Part shown: positions 1-8,400 of the stretch, one piece after another | How positions within the stretch are numbered: position 1 is the first letter of the stretch | Layout of the letters: every line of letters begins with the position of its first letter | Origin: Planctomycetota bacterium | GTDB taxonomy: Bacteria > Planctomycetota > Planctomycetia > Planctomycetales > Planctomycetaceae | DNA length: 26,469 nt | Assembly (NCBI GenBank): GCA_023417655.1 | Contig: JAEZFD010000016.1 | Coordinates: forward strand, 1-26,469 | Direction of reading: 5' to 3' | Position numbers and translations under genes: made by a program | The notes under the pieces: model-generated | What the model was told of the DNA's origin: nothing | What the model saw: only the letters and a program-made list of their open reading frames with translations | Database searches by the model: none

Positions 1-188
1 GTCTGCCGGCTGATCTTCTTGATCCCGAGCTTTCTCAGCTCTCCAATGATTCGCGTCAAAACGAACGCAGACTGCACCTCAGTGCAATCGGGATGACAAC
101 CCGATCTGTCCTGAACATCTGCCCGAAGGTAGAGTGAGTACGGCGGCGTTGCTCAGACTGGCACGGTGGTGTCAGGAACGTCGTTCTG
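1..188. other. Left edge without a supported gene
   Basis: No convincing coding frame is seen here. The stretch leads into the recombinase element and holds two adjacent hairpins (73-105, listed separately). The outer end of the mobile element is probably in or beyond this stretch, but no terminal repeat could be identified. Confidence 0.5.
73..105. repeat. Two adjacent hairpins upstream of the recombinase genes
   Basis: TGCAC (73-77) pairs with GTGCA (82-86) around a 4-base loop. Directly after it, ATCGGG (87-92) pairs with CCCGAT (100-105) around a 7-base loop. They lie about 100 bases upstream of the strong ribosome binding site at 195-202. They could be recombinase binding sites, part of an attachment site, or transcript structure. 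No T-run follows, so a classical terminator is unlikely. Confidence 0.35.
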
Positions 189-422
189 TTGAACAAGGAG
201 GTGAGTCATGTCCCGTCCCGGTGCTGTTCCCCCCCATCCCGAGTTCCGTTAAGCAGCTCGCTCCCACCGCTGCCGAGTCCGGTGTTTCAGACGGATCAGT
301 TGTGGCAACTGCTTCCTGCCCGGCATCGCCAGATCATTGCAGTGACGCTGGCGGAGATGATCGCCCGGCAGATCGAGGCTCTGCCCTCCTCTCTTCTCAG
401 CAGGGAGGAGAGCAATGAGTAA
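189..422 (+). CDS. Small accessory protein of the recombinase element, possibly frame-disrupted
   Basis: The open frame encodes up to 77 residues from a TTG at 189 and ends in TAA at 420-422, inside the first codons of the recombinase. Its C-terminal half reads like a real small protein: VFQTDQLWQLLP, then an amphipathic helix of roughly 20 residues and a charged tail. The start is a problem. The only strong ribosome binding site (AAGGAGGT, 195-202) is spaced for ATG 208, which is in another frame and stops after 14 codons at TAA 250. A C7 run at 229-235 lies in that 14-codon frame. A -1 slip there would join ATG 208 to the long frame, giving about 71 residues. So the gene may use frameshifting, may be broken by an indel, or may start weakly at TTG. 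Function unknown; its position suggests a partner of the recombinase. Confidence 0.5.
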   Translation: MNKEVSHVPSRCCSPPSRVPLSSSLPPLPSPVFQTDQLWQLLPARHRQIIAVTLAEMIARQIEALPSSLLSREESNE

Positions 423-2625
423 GAACACGAATGTGTTGGCGAAAAGCACCGCCAAGTCGCAGTTGATCCTGGGACGTGAACCAGTCTCTCTGATCTCCAC
501 CAAGCTCCAGCCCTGGCACTGGGAGCGGCAGGCGATCGTCTATGTGCGGCAGTCGAGTCCGCAGCAGGTGCTGGAGAATCGGGAGTCCACCGCCCGACAG
601 TATGCTCTGGTCGATCGAGCGGTGGCACTGGGCTGGTCACGCAGTTGTGTCGAAGTGATTGATGAAGACCAGGGGATGAGCGGTCGCAGCATTGAAGGTC
701 GACTCGGCTTTCAACGATTGCTGGCCGAGGTGAGCCTGGACCATGTCGGACTGATCTTGGGTCTGGAGATGAGTCGGCTGGCCCGGTCCTGCAAGGACTG
801 GCATCAGCTGCTGGAGTTGTGTGCCATCTTCCGGACTTTGCTCGGCGATCAGGATGGATTGTATGATCCCACAGAGTTCAACGACCGGCTCTTGTTGGGG
901 CTCAAGGGAACGATGAGCGAAGCGGAACTGCATGTGCTGAAGGGACGGATGTTCCAGGGACGCCTGAACAAGGCGGACCGGGGAGAACTGCTCACGCATC
1001 CTCCCATCGGGTATGTGCTGACTTCCGACAAGATGAGCTTCGAGTTCGATCCCGATGAACAGGCTCAATCGGTCGTTCATCTGGTGTTTGCTGAGTTCTC
1101 CCGGCAGGGAACGATCTATTCCCTACTGCGGTATCTGGCTCAGCACGGAATCAAGTTGCCGGTTCGCCCATTGACCGGTCCTGAACGTGGTCACCTTGAA
1201 TGGCATCGTCCCAACCGCACGACATTGAACGCCATGTTGCATCATCCGACGTATGCAGGAGCCTATCGGTATGGGTACCGCTACCACGATCCCCGCAAGA
1301 AAGTCGGAGGTCGCCCGAACACCGGCATCGTGCGGATTCCGCTGGAAGAATGCCGGGTGCTGATCAGGGACCGTTTCCCAGCGTACATCCCCTGGGAACA
1401 GTTCACAGAGAACCAGCAGCGTCTCTCCGACAATCTCTCCCGTTCCCAATCTCTGGGAGCACCACGCAGCGGCCCTTCGCTGCTGGGCGGTCTGGTCTAT
1501 TGCGGCCGTTGCGGACAGCGATTGATGGTGCAGTACAGCGGACGGGCCAATCGGCTGCGTTATCAGTGTGCCCGTGGTTCGCAGAATCTGGGAGAACCGC
1601 TCTGCCAGGGAATCGTCGGTCGTGACCTCGATCGGTTCATCACACAGCGAATTCTGAAAGTGCTGGAACCGGCCTCGCTGGAACTCTGTCTGACGGCCAC
1701 TGCTGATCTGGAACAGGAACGTCAGCGTCTGGATCAGCAATGGCGTCAACGTCTGGAACGAGCCGCTCACCAGGCCGATCGGGCTGCCCGACAGTTCCAG
1801 GCTGTGGAACCGGAGAATCGGCTGGTGGCCAGGACGCTGGAAAAGAACTGGGAAGCCACCCTCTGTGAGCAACAACAACTAATGAAGGACTACCAGGAGT
1901 TTCAGCGGACTCAACCGCTCACGCTCAGCAATGAACAGAGAGACCTGATCCGGCATCTGGCCGAAGACATCCCGGCTCTGTGGGCGTCACCGACCACCAC
2001 ACCTCAGGACCGGCAACAGATCGTCCGCATGCTGATCGAACGGATCGAGCTCAACATTCAGGGAGACACCGAACAGACGGAGATCACGATCTTCTGGCAT
2101 GGTGGGTTCACCAGCCGACATCATCTGCATCGGACCATCAGGCACTATGGTCAACGCTCAGATTTTGATCGGCTGCTGGCTCGCATTCTGGAACTGAAGC
2201 AGACGAGCAAAAATCTTGCTGAAGTCGCTGAGCAACTTCAGCGTGACGGCATGAATTCGCTTCATGGTGTCCCTTTCACTGCATCGATGCTCAGTCGCCT
2301 GCTGCGAAAGCAAGGCATCCACCGTCCCCGCTCGGAAGCCACTCCCGGTTCACCGCATCTGCAACCTGATGAATGGTGGTTGAAGGATCTGGCTCGACAC
2401 TTGGGGATGCCTCATCGGTCGTTGACCTACTGGCGGAAATCCGGCTGGTTCCATGCCCGCTATGTTGAGATTGCCGGAGGACGCTGGATCATCTGGGCTG
2501 ACGAATCGGAGATCGAACGCCTGAAGCGTCTCAGAAACAATCGCCAGTCACGCAGCAAGGGGCAACCCGCCTATCCGGACGAACTCACCACACCCAAACC
2601 TCGTCCGAATGAAAATCCACAGTAG
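415..2625 (+). CDS. Large serine recombinase (resolvase/invertase superfamily)
   Basis: This 736-residue protein is a site-specific DNA recombinase that would cut and rejoin DNA through a serine-linked intermediate. The N-terminal resolvase domain (about 38-190) has the Y-x-R-x-S motif at Y43-S47 (catalytic Ser47 predicted), the EMSRLARS arginine segment, and the MSEAEL helix. A recombinase domain follows (about 195-345), then a zinc ribbon with C363, C366, C385 and C397, and a glutamine/arginine-rich coiled coil (about 425-505). The C-terminus (about 655-710) looks like a helix-turn-helix of the excisionase/MerR type (LARHLGMPHRSLTYWRKSGW). The start ATG has a strong GGGAGGAG site 4 bases upstream and overlaps the preceding small gene, so translation is probably coupled. 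No internal stop or missing key residue is seen, so it appears intact. The family call is firm; the exact element type is not. Confidence 0.93.
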   Translation: MSKNTNVLAKSTAKSQLILGREPVSLISTKLQPWHWERQAIVYVRQSSPQQVLENRESTARQYALVDRAVALGWSRSCVEVIDEDQGMSGRSIEGRLGFQRLLAEVSLDHVGLILGLEMSRLARSCKDWHQLLELCAIFRTLLGDQDGLYDPTEFNDRLLLGLKGTMSEAELHVLKGRMFQGRLNKADRGELLTHPPIGYVLTSDKMSFEFDPDEQAQSVVHLVFAEFSRQGTIYSLLRYLAQHGIKLPVRPLTGPERGHLEWHRPNRTTLNAMLHHPTYAGAYRYGYRYHDPRKKVGGRPNTGIVRIPLEECRVLIRDRFPAYIPWEQFTENQQRLSDNLSRSQSLGAPRSGPSLLGGLVYCGRCGQRLMVQYSGRANRLRYQCARGSQNLGEPLCQGIVGRDLDRFITQRILKVLEPASLELCLTATADLEQERQRLDQQWRQRLERAAHQADRAARQFQAVEPENRLVARTLEKNWEATLCEQQQLMKDYQEFQRTQPLTLSNEQRDLIRHLAEDIPALWASPTTTPQDRQQIVRMLIERIELNIQGDTEQTEITIFWHGGFTSRHHLHRTIRHYGQRSDFDRLLARILELKQTSKNLAEVAEQLQRDGMNSLHGVPFTASMLSRLLRKQGIHRPRSEATPGSPHLQPDEWWLKDLARHLGMPHRSLTYWRKSGWFHARYVEIAGGRWIIWADESEIERLKRLRNNRQSRSKGQPAYPDELTTPKPRPNENPQ

Positions 2626-2823
2626 AATGAACAAAACGGTTCCTGGCAGCGACCTCGTCATCCCCATCGCAATGGAGGGTAGTATGAACAAATCTTCGTC
2701 AATCCGAACCCGGTCACAGAGGCGATCTGGAGGACGAGTTCGCGGATCTCCTGAGGCTTCCATTGTCCGCCTTTGGGATCCGTTTTTCGCTTCGCAGTCC
2801 CCTTCACTTCCTGTCACCCAGTG

Positions 2824-2852
2824 TTGACAGCTGGAGCTCGTCCTGAGATATT
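2824..2852 (+). promoter_or_regulatory. Sigma70-type promoter of the ArsR/SRPBCC operon
   Basis: A perfect -35 TTGACA (2824-2829) is followed after 17 bases by GATATT (2847-2852), which matches four of six -10 positions. The predicted transcript starts near 2859, only about a dozen bases before the ArsR start codon. The -10 box lies partly inside the inverted repeat at 2849-2870. Confidence 0.6.
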
Positions 2853-2870
2853 CACCATAAAGGGTGAATA
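2849..2870. promoter_or_regulatory. Operator: perfect inverted repeat touching the ArsR start codon
   Basis: TATTCACC (2849-2856) and GGTGAATA (2863-2870) are perfect 8-base arms separated by ATAAAG. The repeat overlaps the -10 box and predicted transcription start, includes the ribosome-binding-like AAGGGTGA, and ends one base before ATG 2871. ArsR-family dimers bind such inverted repeats, so autorepression by the adjacent gene product is the natural reading (inference). Confidence 0.6.
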
Positions 2871-3212
2871 ATGGTAACCGCTCTGGAGAAACGGCTCGAT
2901 CGCACGCTCACCGCCTTGGCCGATCCGACGCGGCGGGCGATTTTGAAGCGGCTGTCGCGCGGCGAGACGCGGGTCACGGACATCGCCAAACCGTTCGACA
3001 TCTCGCTGAATTCCGTCTCGAAACACATTCGTGTCCTCGAACGGGCCAGGTTGGTGACGCGGCGGCGCGCCGGGCGGGAGCACTGGCTGTCGTTTAACCA
3101 GCAACCGCTGGATGAAGCGGCCGCGTGGATCGAAGCCCAGCGGACCTTCTGGAATGAACGGCTGGACGCCCTGGAGCGGGAATTGAATAAACCGGATGAA
3201 GGTGGGACATGA
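2871..3212 (+). CDS. ArsR/SmtB-family winged-helix repressor
   Basis: This 113-residue DNA-binding regulator has the usual length for ArsR proteins. The winged helix covers most of the chain: ALADPTRRAILKRLS opens the domain, VTDIAKPFDISLNSVSKHIRVLERARLV is the helix-turn-helix (split here only by eye), and RRAGREHWLSF forms the wing. No metal-binding cysteine cluster is seen, so metal sensing is unlikely. It resembles the ArsR subgroup typically co-transcribed with SRPBCC proteins. The start at ATG 2871 is preceded by AAGGGTGA within the operator. Its stop overlaps the start of the next gene (ATGA at 3209-3212), so the two are translationally coupled. Expected role: repress its own operon, with an unknown inducing signal. 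Confidence 0.9.
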   Translation: MVTALEKRLDRTLTALADPTRRAILKRLSRGETRVTDIAKPFDISLNSVSKHIRVLERARLVTRRRAGREHWLSFNQQPLDEAAAWIEAQRTFWNERLDALERELNKPDEGGT

Positions 3213-3736
3213 ACGACTACGGCGAAGCGATCGGGAAAGAAGCCGTTCGTATCGAACGGCTTCTGTCCGGACCAATCGAGCGGGTCTGGGCATATCTCAC
3301 CGAGAGTGAAAAGCGGGGCAAATGGCTGGCATGCGGGGAGATGGAACTGCGCGTGGGTGGGAAGGTGCGACTCAACTTCCTGCATTCCAGCCTGACGCCC
3401 CATCAGGAGCCGATCCCGGAACGCTTCAAAATGATGGAATGTGGACACGGCTTCGAGGGAGTAGTCACGCAGTGCGAACCACCGCAATTGCTCGCCTACA
3501 CCTGGAGTGGCGACACGTCGGAAGTGAAGTTTGAGCTGACACCGCAGGACGGAAAAGTGCTGCTGGTCATCACCCATACCCGCCTGCGAGATCGCGGCGA
3601 ACAAGCACTCGTCGCCTCCGGCTGGCACACACACCTCGGCATCTTGGAAGACAACCTGCTGGAACAGACCCCGCGACCGTTCTGGGCGACGTTTGAACAA
3701 GTTGAAGTGGAATACAAACGGCGGTTGGCGGAGTGA
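3209..3736 (+). CDS. SRPBCC / AHSA1-domain protein
   Basis: This 175-residue cytoplasmic protein has a START-like SRPBCC fold, which forms a deep hydrophobic ligand pocket. The N-terminal part has the family pattern I-ERLLSGPIERVWAYLT, then a W-x-x-GEMELRVGGKVRL stretch. The middle has FEGVVTQCEPPQLLAYTW, and the end has ASGWHTHLGILEDNL, typical of the AHSA1 branch. It overlaps the ArsR gene by four bases, which points to a repressor/ligand-binding pair under one promoter. The ligand or substrate cannot be inferred. No signal peptide or membrane segment is seen. A long inverted repeat starts just after the stop codon. Confidence 0.88.
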   Translation: MNDYGEAIGKEAVRIERLLSGPIERVWAYLTESEKRGKWLACGEMELRVGGKVRLNFLHSSLTPHQEPIPERFKMMECGHGFEGVVTQCEPPQLLAYTWSGDTSEVKFELTPQDGKVLLVITHTRLRDRGEQALVASGWHTHLGILEDNLLEQTPRPFWATFEQVEVEYKRRLAE

Positions 3737-3741
3737 TTGCT

Positions 3742-3779
3742 TCCACCGAATGACAGTAGTTCAAGCCTCATTCGGTGGA
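3742..3779. terminator. Long hairpin after the SRPBCC gene
   Basis: TCCACCGAATGA (3742-3753) pairs perfectly with TCATTCGGTGGA (3768-3779), giving a 12-bp stem and 14-base loop that begins five bases after the SRPBCC stop. No T-tract follows, so it may be a weak or non-classical terminator, an RNA-stability element, or a protein-binding palindrome. Confidence 0.45.
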
Positions 3780-3817
3780 GCGAAGAGGTCAGGGGCCGCA
3801 ACAGAGGGCAACAAAAC

Positions 3818-4183
3818 ATGAACGGTGCAGGCAATCACGATGAGCGCATCGCAAGAATGACATTCGCTTCAGTCTATCCACACTATCTCGCGAAAGTCGA
3901 AAAGAAGGGGCGAACCCGGGACGAACTTCATCAAGTGATCCAGTGGCTGACAGGTTACAGAGACGAGAATTTGAAGAAGCACCTTCAGGACAAAGTGACG
4001 TTCGAGCAATTCTTTGCGCATGCCAGATTAAACCCCAACGCACGCCTGATCACGGGTGTCATTTGCGGCTATCGCGTGGAAGAGATCGAGAATCCGCTCA
4101 CTCAGCAGGTCCGATATCTGGACAAGCTTGTGGACGAGTTGGCCAAGGGACGGAAAATGGAAAAGATTCTACGTGTTAAGTAG
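3818..4183 (+). CDS. DUF2200 family protein
   Basis: This 121-residue protein of unknown function has the near-complete DUF2200 pattern: MTFASVYPHYLAKVEKKGR, VIQWLTGY, LNPNARLITGVICGYRVEEI and QQVRYLDKLVDELAKG. The length fits the family. The frame is open further upstream to 3737, but that part would cover the hairpin after the SRPBCC gene. ATG 3818 has AGAGGG about nine bases before it and places the conserved region near the N-terminus, so it is preferred. No signal peptide or membrane helix is seen. DUF2200 genes are scattered among bacteria and often lie near transferred genes; here it sits beside a recombinase element and a regulated SRPBCC gene, which is compatible with acquisition but not proof. 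Confidence 0.85.
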   Translation: MNGAGNHDERIARMTFASVYPHYLAKVEKKGRTRDELHQVIQWLTGYRDENLKKHLQDKVTFEQFFAHARLNPNARLITGVICGYRVEEIENPLTQQVRYLDKLVDELAKGRKMEKILRVK

Positions 4184-4477
4184 AGCGAGGGCAGACGGAA
4201 GAGCAAACGAATCCGTAGCGCTGACAAGTTCGACGATCCCGGCCCGGCTGGGAGGAATCGCTCCTTCAGTTTGGTAACCTCGTCGAGCCGGAGATTTCCG
4301 GTGGAGAATGGCCCGTGATGCTTATGGCATTCAGAGACTGTCTTCCATTGCCGAAATTGAGTTGCAGGAAATCTTACCAATGGCACACCAAGTCACACCA
4401 GAGGGACCGACCTGTCGGTTTAATCGCCTGCGATGTGTGCCTGAATGAGACGGCACTTGCCCGACGTTCCGCGTTTC

Positions 4478-5473
4478 TTAAAACTGCGGAATCATCTCGT
4501 TTCCATTGATCGATCCCAGTGACCGCCAGGTCGTCTCATCAATACCGTAGGAGGCACTACGGACACTGCCATCGCATAACAGCAGATGGACTCCTCCCGC
4601 ATGGCGGCTGTTGGCGGACATAGCGACACCATTCCATGTCAGGTCACCTTTGCAACTCGGGCTTCCCGGTGTGAGTAAATGATTATAACGGGTCCAGTTC
4701 ATATTCCCTTCCAGCCAAGTCATCCCGCCATTGACATCCTGAACGGCTAACGTGGCCGCAGCGTCAGGCGTTAGATTCCGGCACCAGTTCGCAAAAGTGT
4801 TTTGATTCCAGGGAGCAGACGAACCAAACAGATCGCCCTCGAGATCGACAGTCAGTTTGTCGTCGTCCCCTCGAACCCGCTCTGAGAATGCCGCCGTATT
4901 GGACATGCCGTCGGAAATGTTGGCCGGTCGCGTTGCAGAGTTCTGACTGAAGACGCCGTTTCCTTTCCGACCATCCCAGGTATTGCCGGATGATGTCCGA
5001 TAGTTGTTCTGTCCCCAGGGGCGCTGCATCCGCTGCAGGTCGGAAGGACAGATGAATACCGAGATGAGCGATTGCGCCGCATTCCGGTTCGTTCCGACCT
5101 GATCGAGCGTGACGGGATCATTCGTCGTATCTGGATCGAACGGGTCGACCCGGAAATCAATCTGGTTGTAAACAGCGGTCTGATCCAGAAATGGCAGCAA
5201 CTGCGAATGTGCCGAATACCGGCGGCTGTCGGAAGAGGTTGTCGTCGCAACCGATCCGTCTTTATCAGCGCCGACACCAAAAGGAAACACGCGGTGAGCA
5301 CTTAGATAGTTCTGCATCGCAAGCCCGATCTGTCGCAGATGACTGCGACATTGGGTGCGTCGTGCCGCTTCACGCGCCGATTGAACGGCCGGGAGCAGCA
5401 GCGCAACAAGCGTCCCGACCACGGCGATCACGACCAGCACTTCAATCAGAGTGAAACCATGCCGGGATTTCAT
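4478..5473 (-). CDS. DUF1559 prepilin-like protein
   Basis: This 331-residue protein has a type IV prepilin leader: MKSRHG is followed by FTLIEV with Glu at mature position 5, then a hydrophobic helix (about 7-30) and the REAARRTQCRSHLRQIGLAMQNY segment typical of planctomycete DUF1559 proteins. Near the end, H291 to D301-G302 (HAGGVHLLLCDGSVR) is the H-x9-DG motif. It would be processed by a prepilin peptidase and displayed in the envelope; the biological role of this large family is unclear. Its ATG overlaps the stop of the dehydrogenase gene (ATGA, 5470-5473), so the two are translationally coupled and it is the last gene of the minus-strand run. A weak hairpin (4467-4491) overlaps its end. 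Confidence 0.93.
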   Translation of the reverse strand: MKSRHGFTLIEVLVVIAVVGTLVALLLPAVQSAREAARRTQCRSHLRQIGLAMQNYLSAHRVFPFGVGADKDGSVATTTSSDSRRYSAHSQLLPFLDQTAVYNQIDFRVDPFDPDTTNDPVTLDQVGTNRNAAQSLISVFICPSDLQRMQRPWGQNNYRTSSGNTWDGRKGNGVFSQNSATRPANISDGMSNTAAFSERVRGDDDKLTVDLEGDLFGSSAPWNQNTFANWCRNLTPDAAATLAVQDVNGGMTWLEGNMNWTRYNHLLTPGSPSCKGDLTWNGVAMSANSRHAGGVHLLLCDGSVRSASYGIDETTWRSLGSINGNEMIPQF

Positions 5474-8400
5474 GACAACTTCCCTTCATTCAAGACGTGA
5501 GGCAGTGAAGTCTCCGCCCGAAGGTGGAGAAGTACTCGGGCGATCGCCAGCACAATGACTCCTTCGAGTACCCACGCTCCCCAGAACCACATGGGGGGGA
5601 ATGGAGTCGGCGAGGAAAGCTGCGCCGGCCGGTTTTCATACATCTGGTCAGCCATTAGCGCAACGTCATTCCAGCGACCCGTTGTTTCCGATCTTCCGGG
5701 CACGGCCACGGAAAGGATCCGAATGGCCCGGACCGAGCTTTCAGGAAAAGTAATCTCGGCAACCGTGTGACGCTCCCCTTGGCCGTTCTCGATTTCGAAG
5801 TGCAGCGTTTCATTCATCCGACGCAGACGGAGGATGCCGAACTGGTCTTCATTGGGTGCAGTCGCGAGAATCTTCTCGAGCATTGCTTCTCCGCCCGCTG
5901 GAATTCCTTTCACGACACGGCATTCCCCCTCAGCCAGTGTCTGACCGATGACCTTGACCAGTTTGTAGGTCAGGCCGCTGTCTGCTTCGACACTCAAGGC
6001 CATTTCGGCTCCCGAGGCAGAAAGAGAGCCGGACTGCTGAATTTCATAGGCCGCGCTGACCGTGAAATCTCCGATCAGAGTCCGCCCAAACTCCAGACCC
6101 GCCTTGTCAGCCGGTTGATCGGAAACGGCCAGCGGAAGCGTCAGACCTTCCCGTTTCAGATATCGATCACTCTGGAATGATCCCAAAGAACGAACGGTCT
6201 CAGGGTCCAGTTCGTCAACTGTGAGCCGTTGAATGAACTTCTGCTGATGCGGCAACGTCTGCTCGACCGCGGCGGCGAGAATGCGCGGAGGAATCTCTGT
6301 CCCGAATGAATTGATCCAGTTTCGAAACAGTTTTTCCCCATCAGGGTCGATGACGCCATGCCCGATCGGCGGCATTCTCTGATGCACTTCAAGACTTGTA
6401 AGGCGGCGATAGAGCGCGGATGTCTCCGGGTTTCCGGGGACCAGTAGTTTGTGAAATTGCTTTCCCATCGGCTTCCGAAGTGGGACCTGTTCGAGAGCAA
6501 CTGGAGACGTGTTGTCGTCCCATGTGGCATCAAAAGCGGCGGGAATTCCCGTGTGAGCCCGATGACAATGCCCGCAGTTGACTGCGAGGTACGACCGGAC
6601 ACGATGAGTGACGGACGCCGTTTCATCCTCCGGTCGTGCAAAGCATTCTTCAGGATTAATGACATCGGGGACGCGATCCAGCAATCCCCTGCGCGACCAC
6701 TCCTGAATCTGATTGACGCTGCCAGCCGAAGTCGTGATGGCACGATTCCACTGGGGAGTACAAATTCCCAGGACGCTGCCTGCTCGTTGGCGATGACACT
6801 CCAGACAGTCTGCAGAGCTGGGAAAGTACCATGACTGCTGGTGCTTCCTTCCAATGGCATCAATCCACTCCACTGGCACTGATTCCGGTTCCGTCACCAG
6901 TTCGGCATCCGTCTCCTCCGGATTCCACCGGTACGTCATTCCATAGACACTCGATTCGTCTGTGCGAACCAGTACGCGGGTCTCCAGCCGTTTCATCGAT
7001 TCCGGATGACGTTCGTCAGTCGGCAGATCAAAGTGCTTGACGAGAACCGTGCCGACCGGCGTAGACCACACCCCTTTGTCCGAGTATCCCAGCTGGGTTC
7101 CGGCCGGGAGTTTGAGCCACCGCTGCTTTTGGGCCCGGTCTGACCAGAATGACAGATTCACTTCATAAGGAAGGAGTTCCGGGTGCGGCTGCAGTTTCGC
7201 AACGTCCGTAAAGAGTCCGGTCTGGGAGAGACGCCTCGGAATGACATTGAGATCGATGCGGTCTGCAATGGTGAAAATCGAGCCATTTTCCGCAGCCACA
7301 CCGCCGCTCAGCAGGCAGAAGTACACCTCATTTTGGGAGTCGGTTCCGAACGACACCAGTCGTCCCTGCCCGACAGGCAGGCTCAGCAACTCCTGTCGCT
7401 GCCAGGCTCCATCAGGCTGGCGAACGAGCGACCAGACCCGATTCGAACCGCAGTCCCCCAGTAAATAGGAACCATGCAACTCCGGGAAGCGTTGGCCCTG
7501 ATAAACAAAGCCGCCAATGACGCAGTTATGCAGACCTTCATGGTCATAAATGTGACGTGGGGACGTCCTCTTGCCAATCAGCTTTTCTGGCGGAGTTCCC
7601 TTGAGGTAACTGAGTGGAAACGGCTGATTGCCATCATTGAAACTCCATTCACAGTTGCTGCCAGCCACGACGAAGTTGATTTCCTCGACCTTGTCCTGAC
7701 CCACATCGCCGACCCACACACCTGCGGATGTCGAATCCATGCTGAACCGCCAGGGATTCCGCAAACCAAGACACCAGAACTCTTCAAGCACATTCGGCTC
7801 ACCTGCGAACGGGTTGCCGTTGGGAATGAAGTAATGCTGTGTGCGTCCATTTTCCGGTTGACGTCGAATGGGGTGGCTGACATCCCCTCCCTGTTCATCC
7901 ACATCAATTCGCAGAATTCCCGAGAACAGATTCCTGTCAATGCGTTGAGAATTCTGGAGTTCGTCATTCCCGCTGCCGTCATCGCCAACCCCGACGTACA
8001 GAAATCCATCCTGGCCAAACTCCAGTCCTCCGCCATTATGCACCGGGGACACTTTATTTTGTTCAATCAGCACCTGCTGTGTTCCGGGTTGCACTTCCAG
8101 AAGCGAATCGGTCAACGTCAACCGGGACAGGCGGATCACACGCTGTCCGTTGAGCATGTGTGTATAGAACACGAAAACCTGCGGCTTCCCTGCAGTGTCA
8201 GTCAGAGTCGGATGAAAACAGAAGCCCAGCAAGCCGTCTTCCTTCAACGGCGTTCGGGAAACTTCGTTCCGCATGTCGAGGAATGTCTTCCGCTCAAATC
8301 CATCAGCGGTTTTCTGCAGCAGTTCAATCCGTCCCCAGCGTTCGGCAACGAGGAACGTCCCAGGAAATGCAGGATGCTCACGGATCAGAACCGGCTCAAA

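Larger units (their letters stand above)
189..2625 (+). mobile_element. Serine-recombinase mobile element (core genes only)
   Basis: The core is a small upstream reading frame plus a large serine recombinase, overlapping by 8 bases (ATGAGTAA). This compact arrangement, next to ordinary chromosomal genes, suggests an autonomous site-specific or insertion element. Serine recombinases normally leave no target duplication and need no long terminal inverted repeats, so the ends cannot be set by eye. The limits given are only those of the genes. Whether the ArsR/SRPBCC/DUF2200 genes downstream are cargo is undetermined. Confidence 0.5.

Noticed and set aside
134..418. 94-codon plus-strand frame overlapping the accessory gene
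   Set aside because: It overlaps the better-supported accessory frame, has no ribosome binding site and no protein-like motif.
2684..2827. 47-codon frame with a good GGAGGG site between the recombinase and ArsR genes
   Set aside because: Very short and basic with no recognisable motif, and its stop lies within the -35 box of the ArsR promoter; too weak to call a gene without homologues.
4102..4386. 94-codon minus-strand frame after the DUF2200 gene
   Set aside because: Overlaps the end of the DUF2200 gene antisense and has no ribosome binding site or family pattern; the gap 4184-4477 appears non-coding.
4406..4419. ACCGA/TCGGT hairpin near the end of the minus-strand run
   Set aside because: Only five base pairs and no T-run on the minus strand; not enough to call a terminator.
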